The notes below the pieces were generated by a model, which was given only the letters and a program-made list of their open reading frames with translations, made no database searches and was not told where the DNA came from. Of a stretch of 64,000 nucleotides of DNA, positions 45,706-55,816 are shown in pieces. Within the stretch, counting starts at the first letter, position 1; the number at the start of each line of letters is the position of its first letter. Origin of the DNA: Mytilinidion resinicola (Eukaryota; Ascomycota; Dothideomycetes; Mytilinidiales; Mytilinidiaceae); assembly GCF_010093595.1 (NCBI RefSeq), contig NW_022985464.1, positions 218,470 to 282,469 of the forward strand, written 5' to 3'. A program made the position numbers and the translations under genes.

Positions 45706-46823
45706 GGTGGTGCTTGCGCGAGAAGAATGGATGGTGGGGCTATAGCAATTGCGTTGTTGAAGTTGAAGGTCCGGGGTTGTTTGTTGTTAAAGATCGGCGC
45801 TAAGAGACCCAAAACGTTCACGGCAGCACGTGAATCTTGCTCTTCTCTCAAATTCACCATACCATCACTTTTCATTGCAGAATGAACCTGAACCAATAGT
45901 ACTTCAGAGCAGCTCTGTAACTCCTTGTTTAAATCCAGAGTGCTTCATTGAAAATAAAGCCGTGCCCCACAGGCCTCTCAATATATCCATTTGCGACCAA
46001 TGGAAATCTATGGGCACAGAAACCTCTTTCGAGTATACAGCAGCTATTATAAGCTCAACCTATGGTACAAGCATGTCTAAGTCATTCCTCTTGAGTTCTC
46101 GTACAGTGAGCAATATATATAGCCATAGCGTCGACGTCCATCTAGAACCACAAGAAGAGCAGCAAGGCCACGGGAGTATTACGTTGTCGGATGTCCTATA
46201 CCTCCTAAGGACAGCATAGAGAGGCCTCTTCTTCCGAGATGTCTTGTTCATCAATAGACAACGGGGAATAGATTTGATTAACTCTACTTACATTCGCGTA
46301 AGGTGGGCTTCGTTCTTATTCCCGGCCATACTAGTGGGATTAGTAATGGTCTTTCTTGTCGCTCTCATATTGCAAAGTCTAGAAGGGATAGAGGAGCGAG
46401 CATGGAGATCTTTAAGTCTAGCTATCTTATTTAGTTCGGTGGACGACACATACATAACAAGCCTAGGATTAATAGAACAAGGTGGGAAATGTTAGAAATC
46501 GCGAAGAATATGAAGGCTCAGCTTGTCGCGGATGGTGAGGGTCGGGCAATATTTGCGTGAGACTTGGACGCCAATGCATCGAACTAGCAAGCAGGTTGAT
46601 AGGAGGGGTTCTGGAAAGGATTACTTCGAAGAAATAGCGGAGCGATGGTATGGCAGAGTGAAGGCAAGATACATATCATTGCTCCGGAGGCCGTGGTACA
46701 GCAGGTATCACTTATATGCTGCTTAGAGGTTTTGGGACTAGCAGACTTGCGAAGACGCTCTTCCTGACGATTCGATTGATAGATTAAAAGATCTAGCAAA
46801 TTACATGGTGTAGGACGAAAGGA
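45706..46823. other. Intergenic, 1.1 kb, with a duplicated segment
   Basis: No supported gene. Positions 46122-46256 are a diverged copy of 49967-50178, the 3' flank of the first coiled-coil family gene. The frames at 46244-46726 have no recognisable features. Confidence 0.5.
46122..46256 (+). repeat. Diverged copy of the segment at 49967-50178
   Basis: Matching blocks include AGCCATAGCG(T)CGACGTCCATCT with AGAAGAGCAG and GCCACG, then GTTGTCGGATGT, TACCTCCTA and CTTCTTCCGAG, and TTCATCAATAG. The 50-kb copy has about 70 extra bases between the two halves. It is a local duplication, with neither side obviously coding. Confidence 0.7.
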
Positions 46824-48738
46824 TTACTCCATTTCCAGCTGATCGTGATACCAATGAGGATCAGATCGGTCGATGCACCGCAACCGAAGTCTACCTCGCC
46901 CATCGTCGTTTTTGGTCAGCCGATTCGCGTTGCACAGCCCTACCCCGACTTCTTCGATCACTTTGGACGAGTCGAGCAGTATTGCTATAATGAGTCAGCA
47001 TGAATGGTAAAGCTCGATCAATGACTTGCAGCTTACAAGTCAGAACTGGATTCTTGACCGGAGGCCGTATACAGCTGGATTGTACTCTCCATAGAAGAAT
47101 GCTCGCGAAAGTTAGTAAGGTGTTCAGTGCGGCCCAAAGAATGACTCTCCATGTAGCGACACTAGCAATGACGGCAGACGCACTCTCGTCGATTGTTATC
47201 TTCGGGTCTGTCGTACTACTCAGGGAGTTGGTAAGGGCGCTCCAGAAGCCCTCGTACGCCGCCCTTAGTCCATTCTCGATAGCGATCGATATAGTAGCCG
47301 CAATGGCAGTGTCAGCGGTAGAGCTCCATGCGGTCATTACATCCAGCGAATCGAGCCAGGAAATCGTTCCCGTAATGGCCGAGAGAGAATACTGTGTCAA
47401 TGGATCTGACAGAACTTGAAATTGATCTTCTCCGGGATGAGGTATGCATTCTAGTACAGATGGTGCGACTAGAGTGGCCCTCGAACTCTGGCATGCGACG
47501 ACGCCAGCGTTGATGTGGAGGCCTGCAACGGCATAGCAATCCGTTACATGTGTCTCCCCATTTACCCACAGATATTCAGCGTCAGGAAGGTGACTGGGCC
47601 GACCGTCAAAAGCCTCCGAAGAGCAATTGGTCAAGTTCCCGTGGTTTGGGTATCGAACGGCTCGATACACAGCATAAGTGTTTTCGTTGACACTCGAGTT
47701 TGGAGGAAGTGTATGGCTACTCAAAGGCCCGATGTTTGGTTTTCGAATTAACCCGACAACCGGCGGATTCGGTCTGTAATCGGGGTCACCGAAATTAAAG
47801 TACGCGTTGGATTTATTGTGGACGGCGTCCTGGATTTCTTGTGGGATTGAGCGTATTTTCAACCACGTGAGATTGGAGATCTCAAAAGTCGGCATGATGA
47901 TCGACTGGACGGTACTACCAAGCGTATAACCTTCGACCTCCGGGGTGAACCTACGCGGGTTTTTTATTGGGACAGAGAAACTGTACTTGGTGGAGTCGCG
48001 TAGTATCGTGAGTGTCGACCCGGCGGCTTTTTGGAGCAGCACGAGTCTGGTCGCGGGCTGGAAACCGGTGTCGTCCCAAGCAACCAAGCGGTACCAAGGC
48101 GGCGTAGAGTCCCAGTCCGTCGCATTCGCAGAAGCTCGTGCGATTTGGAGATCCGTAATATTCCCATACGTCATGTTTGTGGTAGGAACCCACGTTATCG
48201 CGCCAGATAATATTGGGGAAGCCAGCTGGGCGGGCCAACCCAACAGTAGCACAAGGCCCAGGAGTTTTGTCGTCTTGTCTCCACGAAGCACTGGAGTCTT
48301 GAAGGAGATCTGGTTCGATAGCTGAGAAAGCTGAAGCCCGGTTTTCTCGAGGGCGATGAAAGCGCAACGCCATGCCGTTATGGACTGCCATGCCGTCGTA
48401 AAAATGCTAGTGATCTTTAGACCAACGGAGAGAAGCGTGGTGACGTCGGATTGGGTAAGATAGCGGTGCGGTATTCTGTAGACTGGAAACATGGTCCCTC
48501 GTATGCTCCATTGAACCGTACAGGCTAGCAGGATAGTGCAGAAGAGATGGGCAGGTGCCAACCACCACGTCCGGACCAGTGACAGAAAACCGGACTCGTC
48601 ATGCCGCTGTAGGCACACATGATGCGGCTCTTGCACATCGGCAGAGCTGATGGAAGCTGGGTGTTTGAGAAGAGGAGCGAGTGCGATGCTAGAGCTACTG
48701 CTGTGACGAAAAAATGCCTGGTTTTCCTGGTCGTTCAT
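46824..48738 (-). CDS. Large fungal membrane protein of unknown function
   Basis: Two exons, 47037-48738 and 46824-46984, with a 52-bp intron (donor GTAAGC, branch GCTGAC, acceptor TATAG), give 620 aa. Without the splice the frame reads into a nonsense tail; with it the C-terminus becomes ILLDSSKVIEEVGVGLCNAN then RLTKNDDGRGRLRLRC, a pattern familiar from C-termini of uncharacterised Pezizomycotina membrane proteins. Hydrophobic segments lie near residues 57-78, 160-185 and 535-560. Between the last two is a large, probably extracytoplasmic domain with several N-glycosylation sequons (NMT, NIT, NAT, NLT, NKS, NSS) and Cys pairs. No function is known to me. Confidence 0.8.
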
Positions 48739-49001
48739 GTCGGAAGTGGCTGTGGTATGCTGTTGATGTTGACATTATGGCTAAGGCGGAATGACGCGTT
48801 CTTTTGTACCTTGCTGCCGCCCATAAATGCGGTAGGTTGAGCCTCAAGTTAGCTGCATAAGATAAGAGTTCAGCCTCATGGGGGGCAAGTCGTGACGCTC
48901 TGTGTATCAACTGCCTTTGTACGCCTGAAAGCGTGAAGGGGGCCAGGTTGAACATTGTGAAAATGGAAAGATGAACAAAAGCCCTACAGTGAGCGGTCAT
49001 A

Positions 49002-49197
49002 AGTTTGGGCACACGGACATTACGCTAGTCGGGCTTCACTTTTGCTCACCTAGTACCACTTTAAGGAGCACTCCAGCAAGCAGGTATTAGCTTGGTCAAA
49101 AGGTAATCTAATATCCACTGCGTCGGTCATTCCGTCGTATTCAGAGCTTCAAAAACCTATCGGGGCACCCCAAGAAGTTGCAAGGAGTGCCCAAAAG
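49002..49197 (+). mobile_element. MITE copy 1 (mariner-like ends)
   Basis: 196 bp, flanked by TA (49000-49001 and 49198-49199). The ends are AGTTTGGGCAC and, inverted, CTTTTGGGCAC. Internal blocks are shared with 33382-33584 and with 15790-16149. It has no coding capacity, so mobilisation by a Tc1-mariner transposase elsewhere is inferred from the TA duplication. Confidence 0.75.
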
Positions 49198-49966
49198 TAT
49201 GTCTTGGGACTATACTACGTAGTAGCGGAGTTCCTGGATTGTGGGCTGAAGAGTTTGCGGCGGGAGAGTCGAGCGACGATTACAGCGCCTGGATGCGTCC
49301 GGGTGAACTGGAATAGAGCAGAACTCAAGCCACAGGTGGAATTGGTGGGATCGGAACGGAGGAAGCTCTTTTCTGGACAAATCCTTACTAAGGCTGAGCT
49401 GGATCTGGTCAAAGCACGGTACCGCGAGGCATTACTTTCTACATGTAGATTATCCCTCTTCCCAATGTTTGCGGCTGACTTTCGTGGCTTGATTTCCGGA
49501 CGCATCCAGATGCTGTAGAACGGAAGACGTGACTTCAAAATGGGCGTTTATGAGAAAAGGTTTCATTGGTCAAGGTTTGATGGCAGACGCCTATCTCGGC
49601 AGCTGTTATTTGATGGATAGGTTAATGAAGACTTTTGACGCCGGGACATCTTCCCGCGGACGGTAGTGCATGGCTCTCCATTGGATTAAGGTCCGTTCGG
49701 ACTCGAGGGGTTGTTGGCGAAATGAGCTACTTGATAAGAAGATGTAGATGAGTCGTGTTCTCCGGTTTGCGAAGGGTTGGGGTGTGATGTGTTGTTTCGT
49801 CGGAGAGACGTTCGGTTTGAGGAAAGCGGAGATGTCACGTGCAAAGTCACTTGAACATCATGACAAATGGGAAGAGACGCTCAATTCTCAATCTGGCACA
49901 TACCACAATCTCTGATCTCTCGATTTCTATCCTCGTACGATAGTTGAACCTTTTCGGCATAGCGCA

Positions 49967-50178
49967 AGCCATAGCGACGTCCATCTAGCGACCCTATAAC
50001 CACCAGAAGAGCAGAAAAGCCACGCGAGTATCTCCTAGATCCCGCTCATGGGTATCATCCCTTGCTTAATGAAGCTATCAATTTGTTCAACTAGTGGCTT
50101 TCTGTTGTCTGATGTTCCATACCTCCTAGATTAACACAGAAAGATTCCTTCTTCCGAGCTGTTTCATTCATCAATAGC
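49967..50178 (+). repeat. Duplicated segment flanking a coiled-coil gene
   Basis: This is the partner of 46122-46256. It ends about 20 bp from the stop codon of the coiled-coil gene at 50200, so it is that gene's 3' flank. The copy at 46 kb may mark a lost family member. Confidence 0.7.
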
Positions 50179-50199
50179 TATCTCAGCCACCAGTCTTCT

Positions 50200-50820
50200 T
50201 CAATGTCCATCATGTCCCGTCGCTGCAAGCCTCTGTTGCATATATGCCATCCTTTGAACCAGTACATCGTTCCTGGAAGTCACTTCTTGGAGCTCAGTAT
50301 CCTTCTCTTGGACCTGCCTCCTTAATATCCGGTCCCGATCCCTCATCTCTCCCACTCTTGGTCTCAAATCTTCAAGTTCGCTTTGAATAGCTCGCAATCG
50401 CACAGGCTCCGCTTCCATCCCGGCTATGTGGCGTCTCAGCTCCGGCTCCTGTGCTTGAAGTCGCCGTAGGGGTATCACCTCGACCTCCAGCTCTTGTATC
50501 CGGTTCCGCTTTTCATCGATCTCGTTATTTAAAGTCTCGATGTTTCGTACTTGTGTGTCAATCGTTCCTTCGTGGCGTGTAACCCGTGCATTGAGAGTCA
50601 CAATCGTGTGGTCCCTATTGTCCACTTGCTGTTGTAGGCTTTGGTTTCTCTTATCCCGATCTTGAAGTTGTTTGACATGTTCGTTGTATTTCTTTACTGG
50701 GTCACCGACGAAATGGATGCGCGCAGCTGATATGGCTGCAACGGAAAAGAGGCCGAAGAGGATGAGACGCTCTTGGCCTGTCACCGCATGCGGAGGTTTG
50801 ATATGAGGGAGTGGAGCCAT
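50200..50820 (-). CDS. Membrane-anchored coiled-coil protein, member of a local three-gene family
   Basis: Single-exon, 206 aa. Residues about 18-36 (LILFGLFSVAAISAARIHFV) form one hydrophobic segment, a likely membrane anchor. The rest is coiled coil rich in Arg, Glu and Gln. Near residues 148-200 it carries the signature shared with the genes at 53 and 55 kb: LRPRVGEMRDRDRILRRQVQ, then a spacer and MAYMQQRLAATG. The other two family members lack the membrane segment. No function is recognised. Confidence 0.75.
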   Translation of the reverse strand: MAPLPHIKPPHAVTGQERLILFGLFSVAAISAARIHFVGDPVKKYNEHVKQLQDRDKRNQSLQQQVDNRDHTIVTLNARVTRHEGTIDTQVRNIETLNNEIDEKRNRIQELEVEVIPLRRLQAQEPELRRHIAGMEAEPVRLRAIQSELEDLRPRVGEMRDRDRILRRQVQEKDTELQEVTSRNDVLVQRMAYMQQRLAATGHDGH

Positions 50821-51456
50821 TCCGAGCTCTGAGTATCGACATTAGCTCCGTTTTTCTTCACGTCTCCTCTTTGTTGAGCGAAATTACTCACGCTTTCTTC
50901 AACCCACTTCAATCAAAGGAATTTGGGCCAAGATACCTCCTCTCCAAAGACATCCACACATCAATCATAGTAGCACTATCTTCTGGGAACCATCAGCACT
51001 AGATTGAGTGCTCACTACTACTTCATGGCGAAAAGAACGAACAAGACACCAACCTCATTATTTAATTATTTGCGGCCTCCCTATGACGCGTGACGCGCAT
51101 GCTTTGGGTGTTATTTAGCACCGCCTCTCTGAAGCCCATTTCCACCCAGCAAGACAACCTTGCCGCCTGCATCCCGAATATGGTCACGCTCAATACTTGG
51201 CGCAGACGCCACAAAGGCTGAGTCGAACCACAACGCCAACCCGGGCAGCCGTATTGAGGTGGCCAAGACAAGGCTAAAGAACTTCAAGACTGCCGGACGA
51301 GACATATAGGCAGCGAAGGCCCGTGGTGATTCCAGGCGTGAACCAGGGTCCGGAAGGGTGCGTCATACTATATTTCAGAGTTTGAAAGCTGGATAAGCCG
51401 CGATCATCGACTCTTGAGATCAGTTTCGACGAGAGAGACGGGGAAAACTACTTGCA
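50821..51456. other. Divergent intergenic region, 636 bp
   Basis: It lies between the coiled-coil gene (-) and the LysM-membrane gene (+). Short frames at 51062-51305 are not supported. Confidence 0.4.
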
Positions 51457-52683
51457 ATGGCATTGCTTTTAGCTCGCTCAACGACACCAGAAGGTCCAAC
51501 TTCCCTGGGAATAGCATCGAACTGTAACAGCTATGTCACAATATCCGACGGAAACTCCTGCGAAGCCATCGCCAACCAAGCTGGCGTGACGCTCGAACAA
51601 TTCTACCAATGGAACCCATCACTCCAAGACAGCTGCGCGGGACTGTTGGTAGGATACTCCTACTGCGTCGGAGTCTTAGAAGCTTCAGCGACTGCAACTC
51701 CAAGCATCACTGTCCAAACAACTCTTCCACCGACGACATTAACCCCAACTACCAATCCATCACTCTCACTCTCTGCCTCTGTCACAGCAACTTCCACATC
51801 CACCCACCCCTTCGAAACGCCCATCCCCACCGGCTCAGCCTCAGCAATCACCAAAAACCTCTTCTGGCAGATCCACCAAGCCCATGGTGAATGCCAAACC
51901 CCGACCTCCATCTCCCTCTGGCTCCTCTCCCTCTGGATCTTCCCCTGCCTCTGGACCCTAATCCTCGGCTCGCGCGACCTCCACTCGCTCCTCCGCACCC
52001 ATACCGCCCACCTCCTCGCCCAGAAACCCCTCTCCCGCCCCCTCCTCTCCACCCTCTTCAGCGCCTCCCTCCACGTCTCCATGACCGCCCTCACCGCCAT
52101 CCTCCTCCGCGGCTCAGTCCCCTCAGGCACCTTTCCACCGCACCTCTGGCGCGTCATGATGGCCTGGTTCATCCGCCCCTTACCCGCAACCGCCGTCTCA
52201 GCCGTCGCGCTCATCTCGCCCTCCGTGTACCTCCGCAGCGCGGCGATGCAGCAGATCGCGGAGGCGGTGTACGGGCTGATAGCTATTGGGCCGTATGCCG
52301 TGCTCGCGCGGCACATGAGCCCCACGGACTACCTCTCCCGCACGCTTCCCGCCGGCCCGACGAGGAGGGGGTACAGGCTTGTGCAGGGGGGCGCGATTGC
52401 GGGCTTAGCGCTGTGGTGTCTGTGTTTGCTGGGCGCGGTGTGGATTGGGATGGGGGTGTGGCGGCGGCATCGGGAGAGTCCGAAGCGGAGGGTTTGGTTT
52501 GTGGCGGTGGCGGCGGGGGTGTTTAATCTTGTGAGAGTGGTGGTGGGGTTTTTGGTGTGGAATGGAGCTATGATGCTTGATCCGGAGTCGTTTTGTGTGG
52601 AAGCGGGAGTCTTGGGAAAGGTTACGGCGGTTTGGGCGCTGGTGCCGGTGGTGGAGCTGGTGGTGCAGGGTGTGTTGAGTTGA
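51457..52683 (+). CDS. LysM domain fused to a polytopic membrane domain
   Basis: Single-exon, 408 aa. Residues about 22-72 read as a LysM carbohydrate-binding domain (SNCNSYVTISDGNSCEAIAN; LEQFYQWNPSLQ; GLLVGYSYCV), with the Cys spacing typical of fungal LysM proteins that bind chitin. A Thr/Ser/Pro-rich linker follows (TTLPPTTLTPTTNPSLSLSA). From about residue 148 there are at least six hydrophobic segments, including SLWLLSLWIFPCLWTLILG, a block around FIRPLPATAVSAVALISP, and GAIAGLALWCLCLLGAVWIG. No obvious signal peptide precedes the LysM. The first ATG opens directly into the LysM, as if an N-terminal part had been lost or the domain captured from a larger LysM gene. Codon use in the second half is much more GC-rich. 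Confidence 0.7.
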   Translation: MALLLARSTTPEGPTSLGIASNCNSYVTISDGNSCEAIANQAGVTLEQFYQWNPSLQDSCAGLLVGYSYCVGVLEASATATPSITVQTTLPPTTLTPTTNPSLSLSASVTATSTSTHPFETPIPTGSASAITKNLFWQIHQAHGECQTPTSISLWLLSLWIFPCLWTLILGSRDLHSLLRTHTAHLLAQKPLSRPLLSTLFSASLHVSMTALTAILLRGSVPSGTFPPHLWRVMMAWFIRPLPATAVSAVALISPSVYLRSAAMQQIAEAVYGLIAIGPYAVLARHMSPTDYLSRTLPAGPTRRGYRLVQGGAIAGLALWCLCLLGAVWIGMGVWRRHRESPKRRVWFVAVAAGVFNLVRVVVGFLVWNGAMMLDPESFCVEAGVLGKVTAVWALVPVVELVVQGVLS

Positions 52684-52998
52684 GGAGATAGATGATGATG
52701 GTTTTAGCGTGATGGTGTGTAGTTTTACAAGATTGAACATACAGTTCTAAGACACAGATTTGGACACGCCGTCTTTTTCATCTCGTCCCAATTTATCGTG
52801 AGGTGCTGAAGCACCACAGACAGCGGCAAGTAAGCCGACTGGCACTGTGTGAAATTCCCCCGATTCAAGCTCTTAGGGACTTTACATCTTCTCAAAACTT
52901 TTAGAATGCGCCAAAGCACTTCCAACGGTGGTAAGCAACTGTCCAGGCTTTTCGCAAGGCACTGTAATGGCCCGTAGCTCCTGTTCTTCTAAAGGATA
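52684..52998. other. Convergent 3' region, 315 bp
   Basis: It lies between the LysM-membrane gene (+) and the second coiled-coil family gene (-). Nothing further is seen. Confidence 0.4.
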
Positions 52999-54411
52999 TT
53001 AAAGACTGAACAACCTCTCAATATCCCTCCGCAGCGTCTCTTTCTCCGTCTTACTCTGATCTAACGCTTTCTTAAGCGCCTCAGCCTGCTCTTGTACTCC
53101 TTTAAGCTCCTCGACTTGATGATGAAGCCGCTCATTCTCCCCACTAGCTTCAGCTAAAGCTTCGTTCAGCATCTTCGCCTCTTCTTGGAAGACTCTTGCA
53201 GCTTCGTGTTCAAGCTGCATCCTGTGAACCTCATCTCCGCGTTCCGCCAACGCCTTTTGGGCCTGTTTTTTCCACGCTTCGAGGGATGCGACCTGGAGCT
53301 TCAAACTCTCATTTTGCGTGCCAGCTCCAGCGAGCACATTTTTGAGACTCTTTAGTTGATTCTGAACGGACTGGAGCTCTTTGACTTCGACAGTGGCCGA
53401 GATTAGGACTTGTTGGACGTAGGCGAAACGCTGCGTATGCACCACATTTTGGTCCTTTGCTGCTCGGAACTGGACCTCTGCTTCTTGTCGTGCGCGCTGA
53501 GATTCCCGAAGTCTGTCGCGAAGTTGGCCTATCTGTGGCCGCAAGGTGTCTGCCTCGCCCCTGAATGGCATCAATCTCGCCACTTCTGCTTGAGCAGCTC
53601 TGCAGTCCTCCCTCGACTCCGCATTCTCTTCCCCCATGCGCTCGAGCCTTGCTGCTAGGTCCCAAGCATTCTCTTCTGAACGTTTAAGCTCGCGCTGTAG
53701 AGCCCTCGTAACCTCCTTCTCGTCCTCGAAGAACCTAACCTGTAGCGCGAGCTCATTCGTCAGGTCGGTACACCGCTTCTCCGACGCCACGAACTGACTT
53801 CTGAATTTATCGACATCTGCTCGTGCCTTCGTTACCATTTTCTGCGCCGTGTTGTACGCCTCCTCTCGTTCGCGGAGCTCAATATCGAACTGTCTTTTTG
53901 TCTCTTTATGCCTATTCCGCAGTTCTTCTTCGCGCTTATCGCGCTCTCGGCGCTCTCTATCCATCGGCGCTGACTGGTTCTCCAGCCTGGCTTCCAGCTG
54001 GCCCACTCCCTCCTTAAGTCGCTGGACCTGCGCAAGCAGAGACACTCGCGAGTGATGATGGGCCTCCCGTTCATTTTCATATGCGTCTCGCTGTTCTGCT
54101 GCATGCTGCCGTATCTCCTTAACGGATACATCTGTGAGGCTTTGCACATTCTGCACCGCTAATGATTGTGTTCTTAACTGTTTCTGGAGTTGGTTGATCG
54201 TTTCATCCCGCTTCCGGACTTCGGCGAGGGCTTCGTCCCGCGATCGTACTAATTCGTTCACAGCGTTGTTGGAGGGTGTTGAGGCTACGGCGATTGTGGG
54301 GCTTGAGGTGGATCTGGCACTTCGCACCATGTCTGATTTCTTCTTTACGAGATTTACAGGGTCCAGCTGAAGATTCTTGGAGGACCGCGACTTGAGCAGG
54401 TTGAATGGCAT
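52999..54411 (-). CDS. Coiled-coil protein, family member 2
   Basis: Single-exon, 470 aa, start ATG 54411 (MPFNLLKSRSSKNLQLD). The N-terminal ~50 residues are basic and Ser/Thr-rich; the remainder is almost continuous coiled coil. The family signature is near residues 285-350: VARLMPFRGEADTLRPQIGQ, LRDRLRESQRARQEAEVQFR, and HTQRFAYVQQVLISATVEVK, followed by LKNVLAGAGTQ, which also has a counterpart in the gene at 55 kb. No motor, kinase or membrane features. Function unknown; a structural or scaffold role is only an inference from the coiled coil. Confidence 0.75.
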   Translation of the reverse strand: MPFNLLKSRSSKNLQLDPVNLVKKKSDMVRSARSTSSPTIAVASTPSNNAVNELVRSRDEALAEVRKRDETINQLQKQLRTQSLAVQNVQSLTDVSVKEIRQHAAEQRDAYENEREAHHHSRVSLLAQVQRLKEGVGQLEARLENQSAPMDRERRERDKREEELRNRHKETKRQFDIELREREEAYNTAQKMVTKARADVDKFRSQFVASEKRCTDLTNELALQVRFFEDEKEVTRALQRELKRSEENAWDLAARLERMGEENAESREDCRAAQAEVARLMPFRGEADTLRPQIGQLRDRLRESQRARQEAEVQFRAAKDQNVVHTQRFAYVQQVLISATVEVKELQSVQNQLKSLKNVLAGAGTQNESLKLQVASLEAWKKQAQKALAERGDEVHRMQLEHEAARVFQEEAKMLNEALAEASGENERLHHQVEELKGVQEQAEALKKALDQSKTEKETLRRDIERLFSL

Positions 54412-54901
54412 TTTGGGGCTACTTGGTGAGGTAGGCGGTACATAGGTCTGGAGTGCGAGTGGTTGTTATGAAGGCTGAAAGTGGGATGCGACAACGCTGG
54501 AGTGAAAGAGAGTTGTTGCTACAAGAGGATTCCAAAATCGGGCAACAAATCGACTTCGTGGATCGCAAGGCCGACCGTGGCTGAGGTTCAAGGTAGAAGA
54601 AGAGGCAATGAAAACGCGCAGCGGTGGTTCGCATGCGAGGCTGAGTGCAGAGCAGTAGTCAGGCAGCCGGTGTGAGAAGTGCCAACGTGGACACGCATGC
54701 ATACCTCGCGCAGGAGGGTCGTCCAATGGAACTTTAGAGAATTAGATGCCTCAACGCCAGCAAAGTTTTGGCGGGGTTTGCTCGTGATAAGTAACTGTGG
54801 CGTGGACTCAGCCTCAGCCTCAGCCTTCAGCTGCACCATCCCCTCTTTAAGCCTTGGCGATAGCCTCGTCGGAGAGCCTTGGATACTGCTTGTCACCCAG
54901 C
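54412..54901. other. Intergenic, 490 bp
   Basis: It lies between two coiled-coil family genes in the same orientation. Frames at 54419-54896 are unsupported. No repeat was noticed. Confidence 0.4.
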
Positions 54902-55816
54902 TTAGTTACCGATAGTCCGGGGAGAAAGAGCCGTTTTATGTCGTTTTGCTCCATCCAATGCTAAAGCAAAAGCGTCATCTTGAAACCTCTTCTGCAAAGC
55001 ATTCACGAATGACTTCGCGGTGTCCAACTCATGCTGCGTGCTTTCCAGACGCTGCCGAAGCTGTACGTTGGCTTGCCACGTATGGTCTGCTTTTGTCCTA
55101 TACGTAGCCAGTCGAGTCAATTGGGTCCTTGCACCTGCTAGTTGTACATGAAGAGACCGTAGCTGCGGAGAGACTTGGTGTTTGCCGATTGCCATTGTTT
55201 CTAGGAGAAGCTGCTGGACGTGGGCAAAGCGGAGGGCTCTCTTCTTCGATTCAGCTTCCAGCGTTGATACTTTCTCCTCAGCGGTCCGTTTTGATCTATC
55301 ACTTTCCCGGGTCATGTCTCGTAATTGACCGATCTGCGGCCGGAGTCGATTCGCTTCGTCTTCGTATGGAGCAAGCCGGAGAGCCTCGGCTTCGAAAGAT
55401 CGAAGTCGGTGGACTTCTGCTTCTGCGATGCCATGTAATCGTTGGATCTCGAGGCGCTGTCGTGAAACATCCTCGATGTAGAATCGTTCGGAGGCAACGG
55501 TTCTCTGGAGTGTTGTGTTTTGGGCCTTGAGGTCTATCAACTCCTCGTTCAGGTCTGCGATCTCACTTTGGAGGTCTTGATATCTGATCTTGATGCCAGC
55601 AATCAGAAGCTTTGTCTCGTGGGGCAGCGTGTCTGGTACGTCCGTGAAATCTGTTGGGTTGGCGAGCACGGCTTTCAGTATCTCGTTTTCCTCCCGAAGG
55701 ATTCGAATGGTCTCATCGGGGGTCTGGCTGGTCTCTTCGTGGCCCTTGACGTCGTTCTTTTGATTTCTTGAAGATATGATTGAATTACGGAAAATATTGC
55801 TTGAAATGAAAGGCAT
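54902..55816 (-). CDS. Coiled-coil protein, family member 3
   Basis: Single-exon, 304 aa. The frame is open from 55873, but ATG 55816 is preferred because MPFISSNIFRNSIISSRNQ mirrors the MPFNLLKSRSSKN start of the neighbour at 53-54 kb. The signature lies near residues 155-225: VHRLRSFEAEALRLAPYEDE, ANRLRPQIGQLRDMTRESDR, ALRFAHVQQLLLET, then LHVQLAGARTQL. It is shorter than member 2, mainly by lacking its N-terminal coil. The C-terminus has a basic patch (KRHKTALSPRT). Function unknown. Confidence 0.75.
   Translation of the reverse strand: MPFISSNIFRNSIISSRNQKNDVKGHEETSQTPDETIRILREENEILKAVLANPTDFTDVPDTLPHETKLLIAGIKIRYQDLQSEIADLNEELIDLKAQNTTLQRTVASERFYIEDVSRQRLEIQRLHGIAEAEVHRLRSFEAEALRLAPYEDEANRLRPQIGQLRDMTRESDRSKRTAEEKVSTLEAESKKRALRFAHVQQLLLETMAIGKHQVSPQLRSLHVQLAGARTQLTRLATYRTKADHTWQANVQLRQRLESTQHELDTAKSFVNALQKRFQDDAFALALDGAKRHKTALSPRTIGN

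Larger units (their letters stand above)
48739..50199. other. Intergenic, 1.5 kb, with an MITE
   Basis: The MITE lies at 49002-49197 and a duplicated segment at 49967-50178. Frames at 49204-49538 on both strands are shadows of each other without recognisable product. No gene is supported. Confidence 0.5.
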
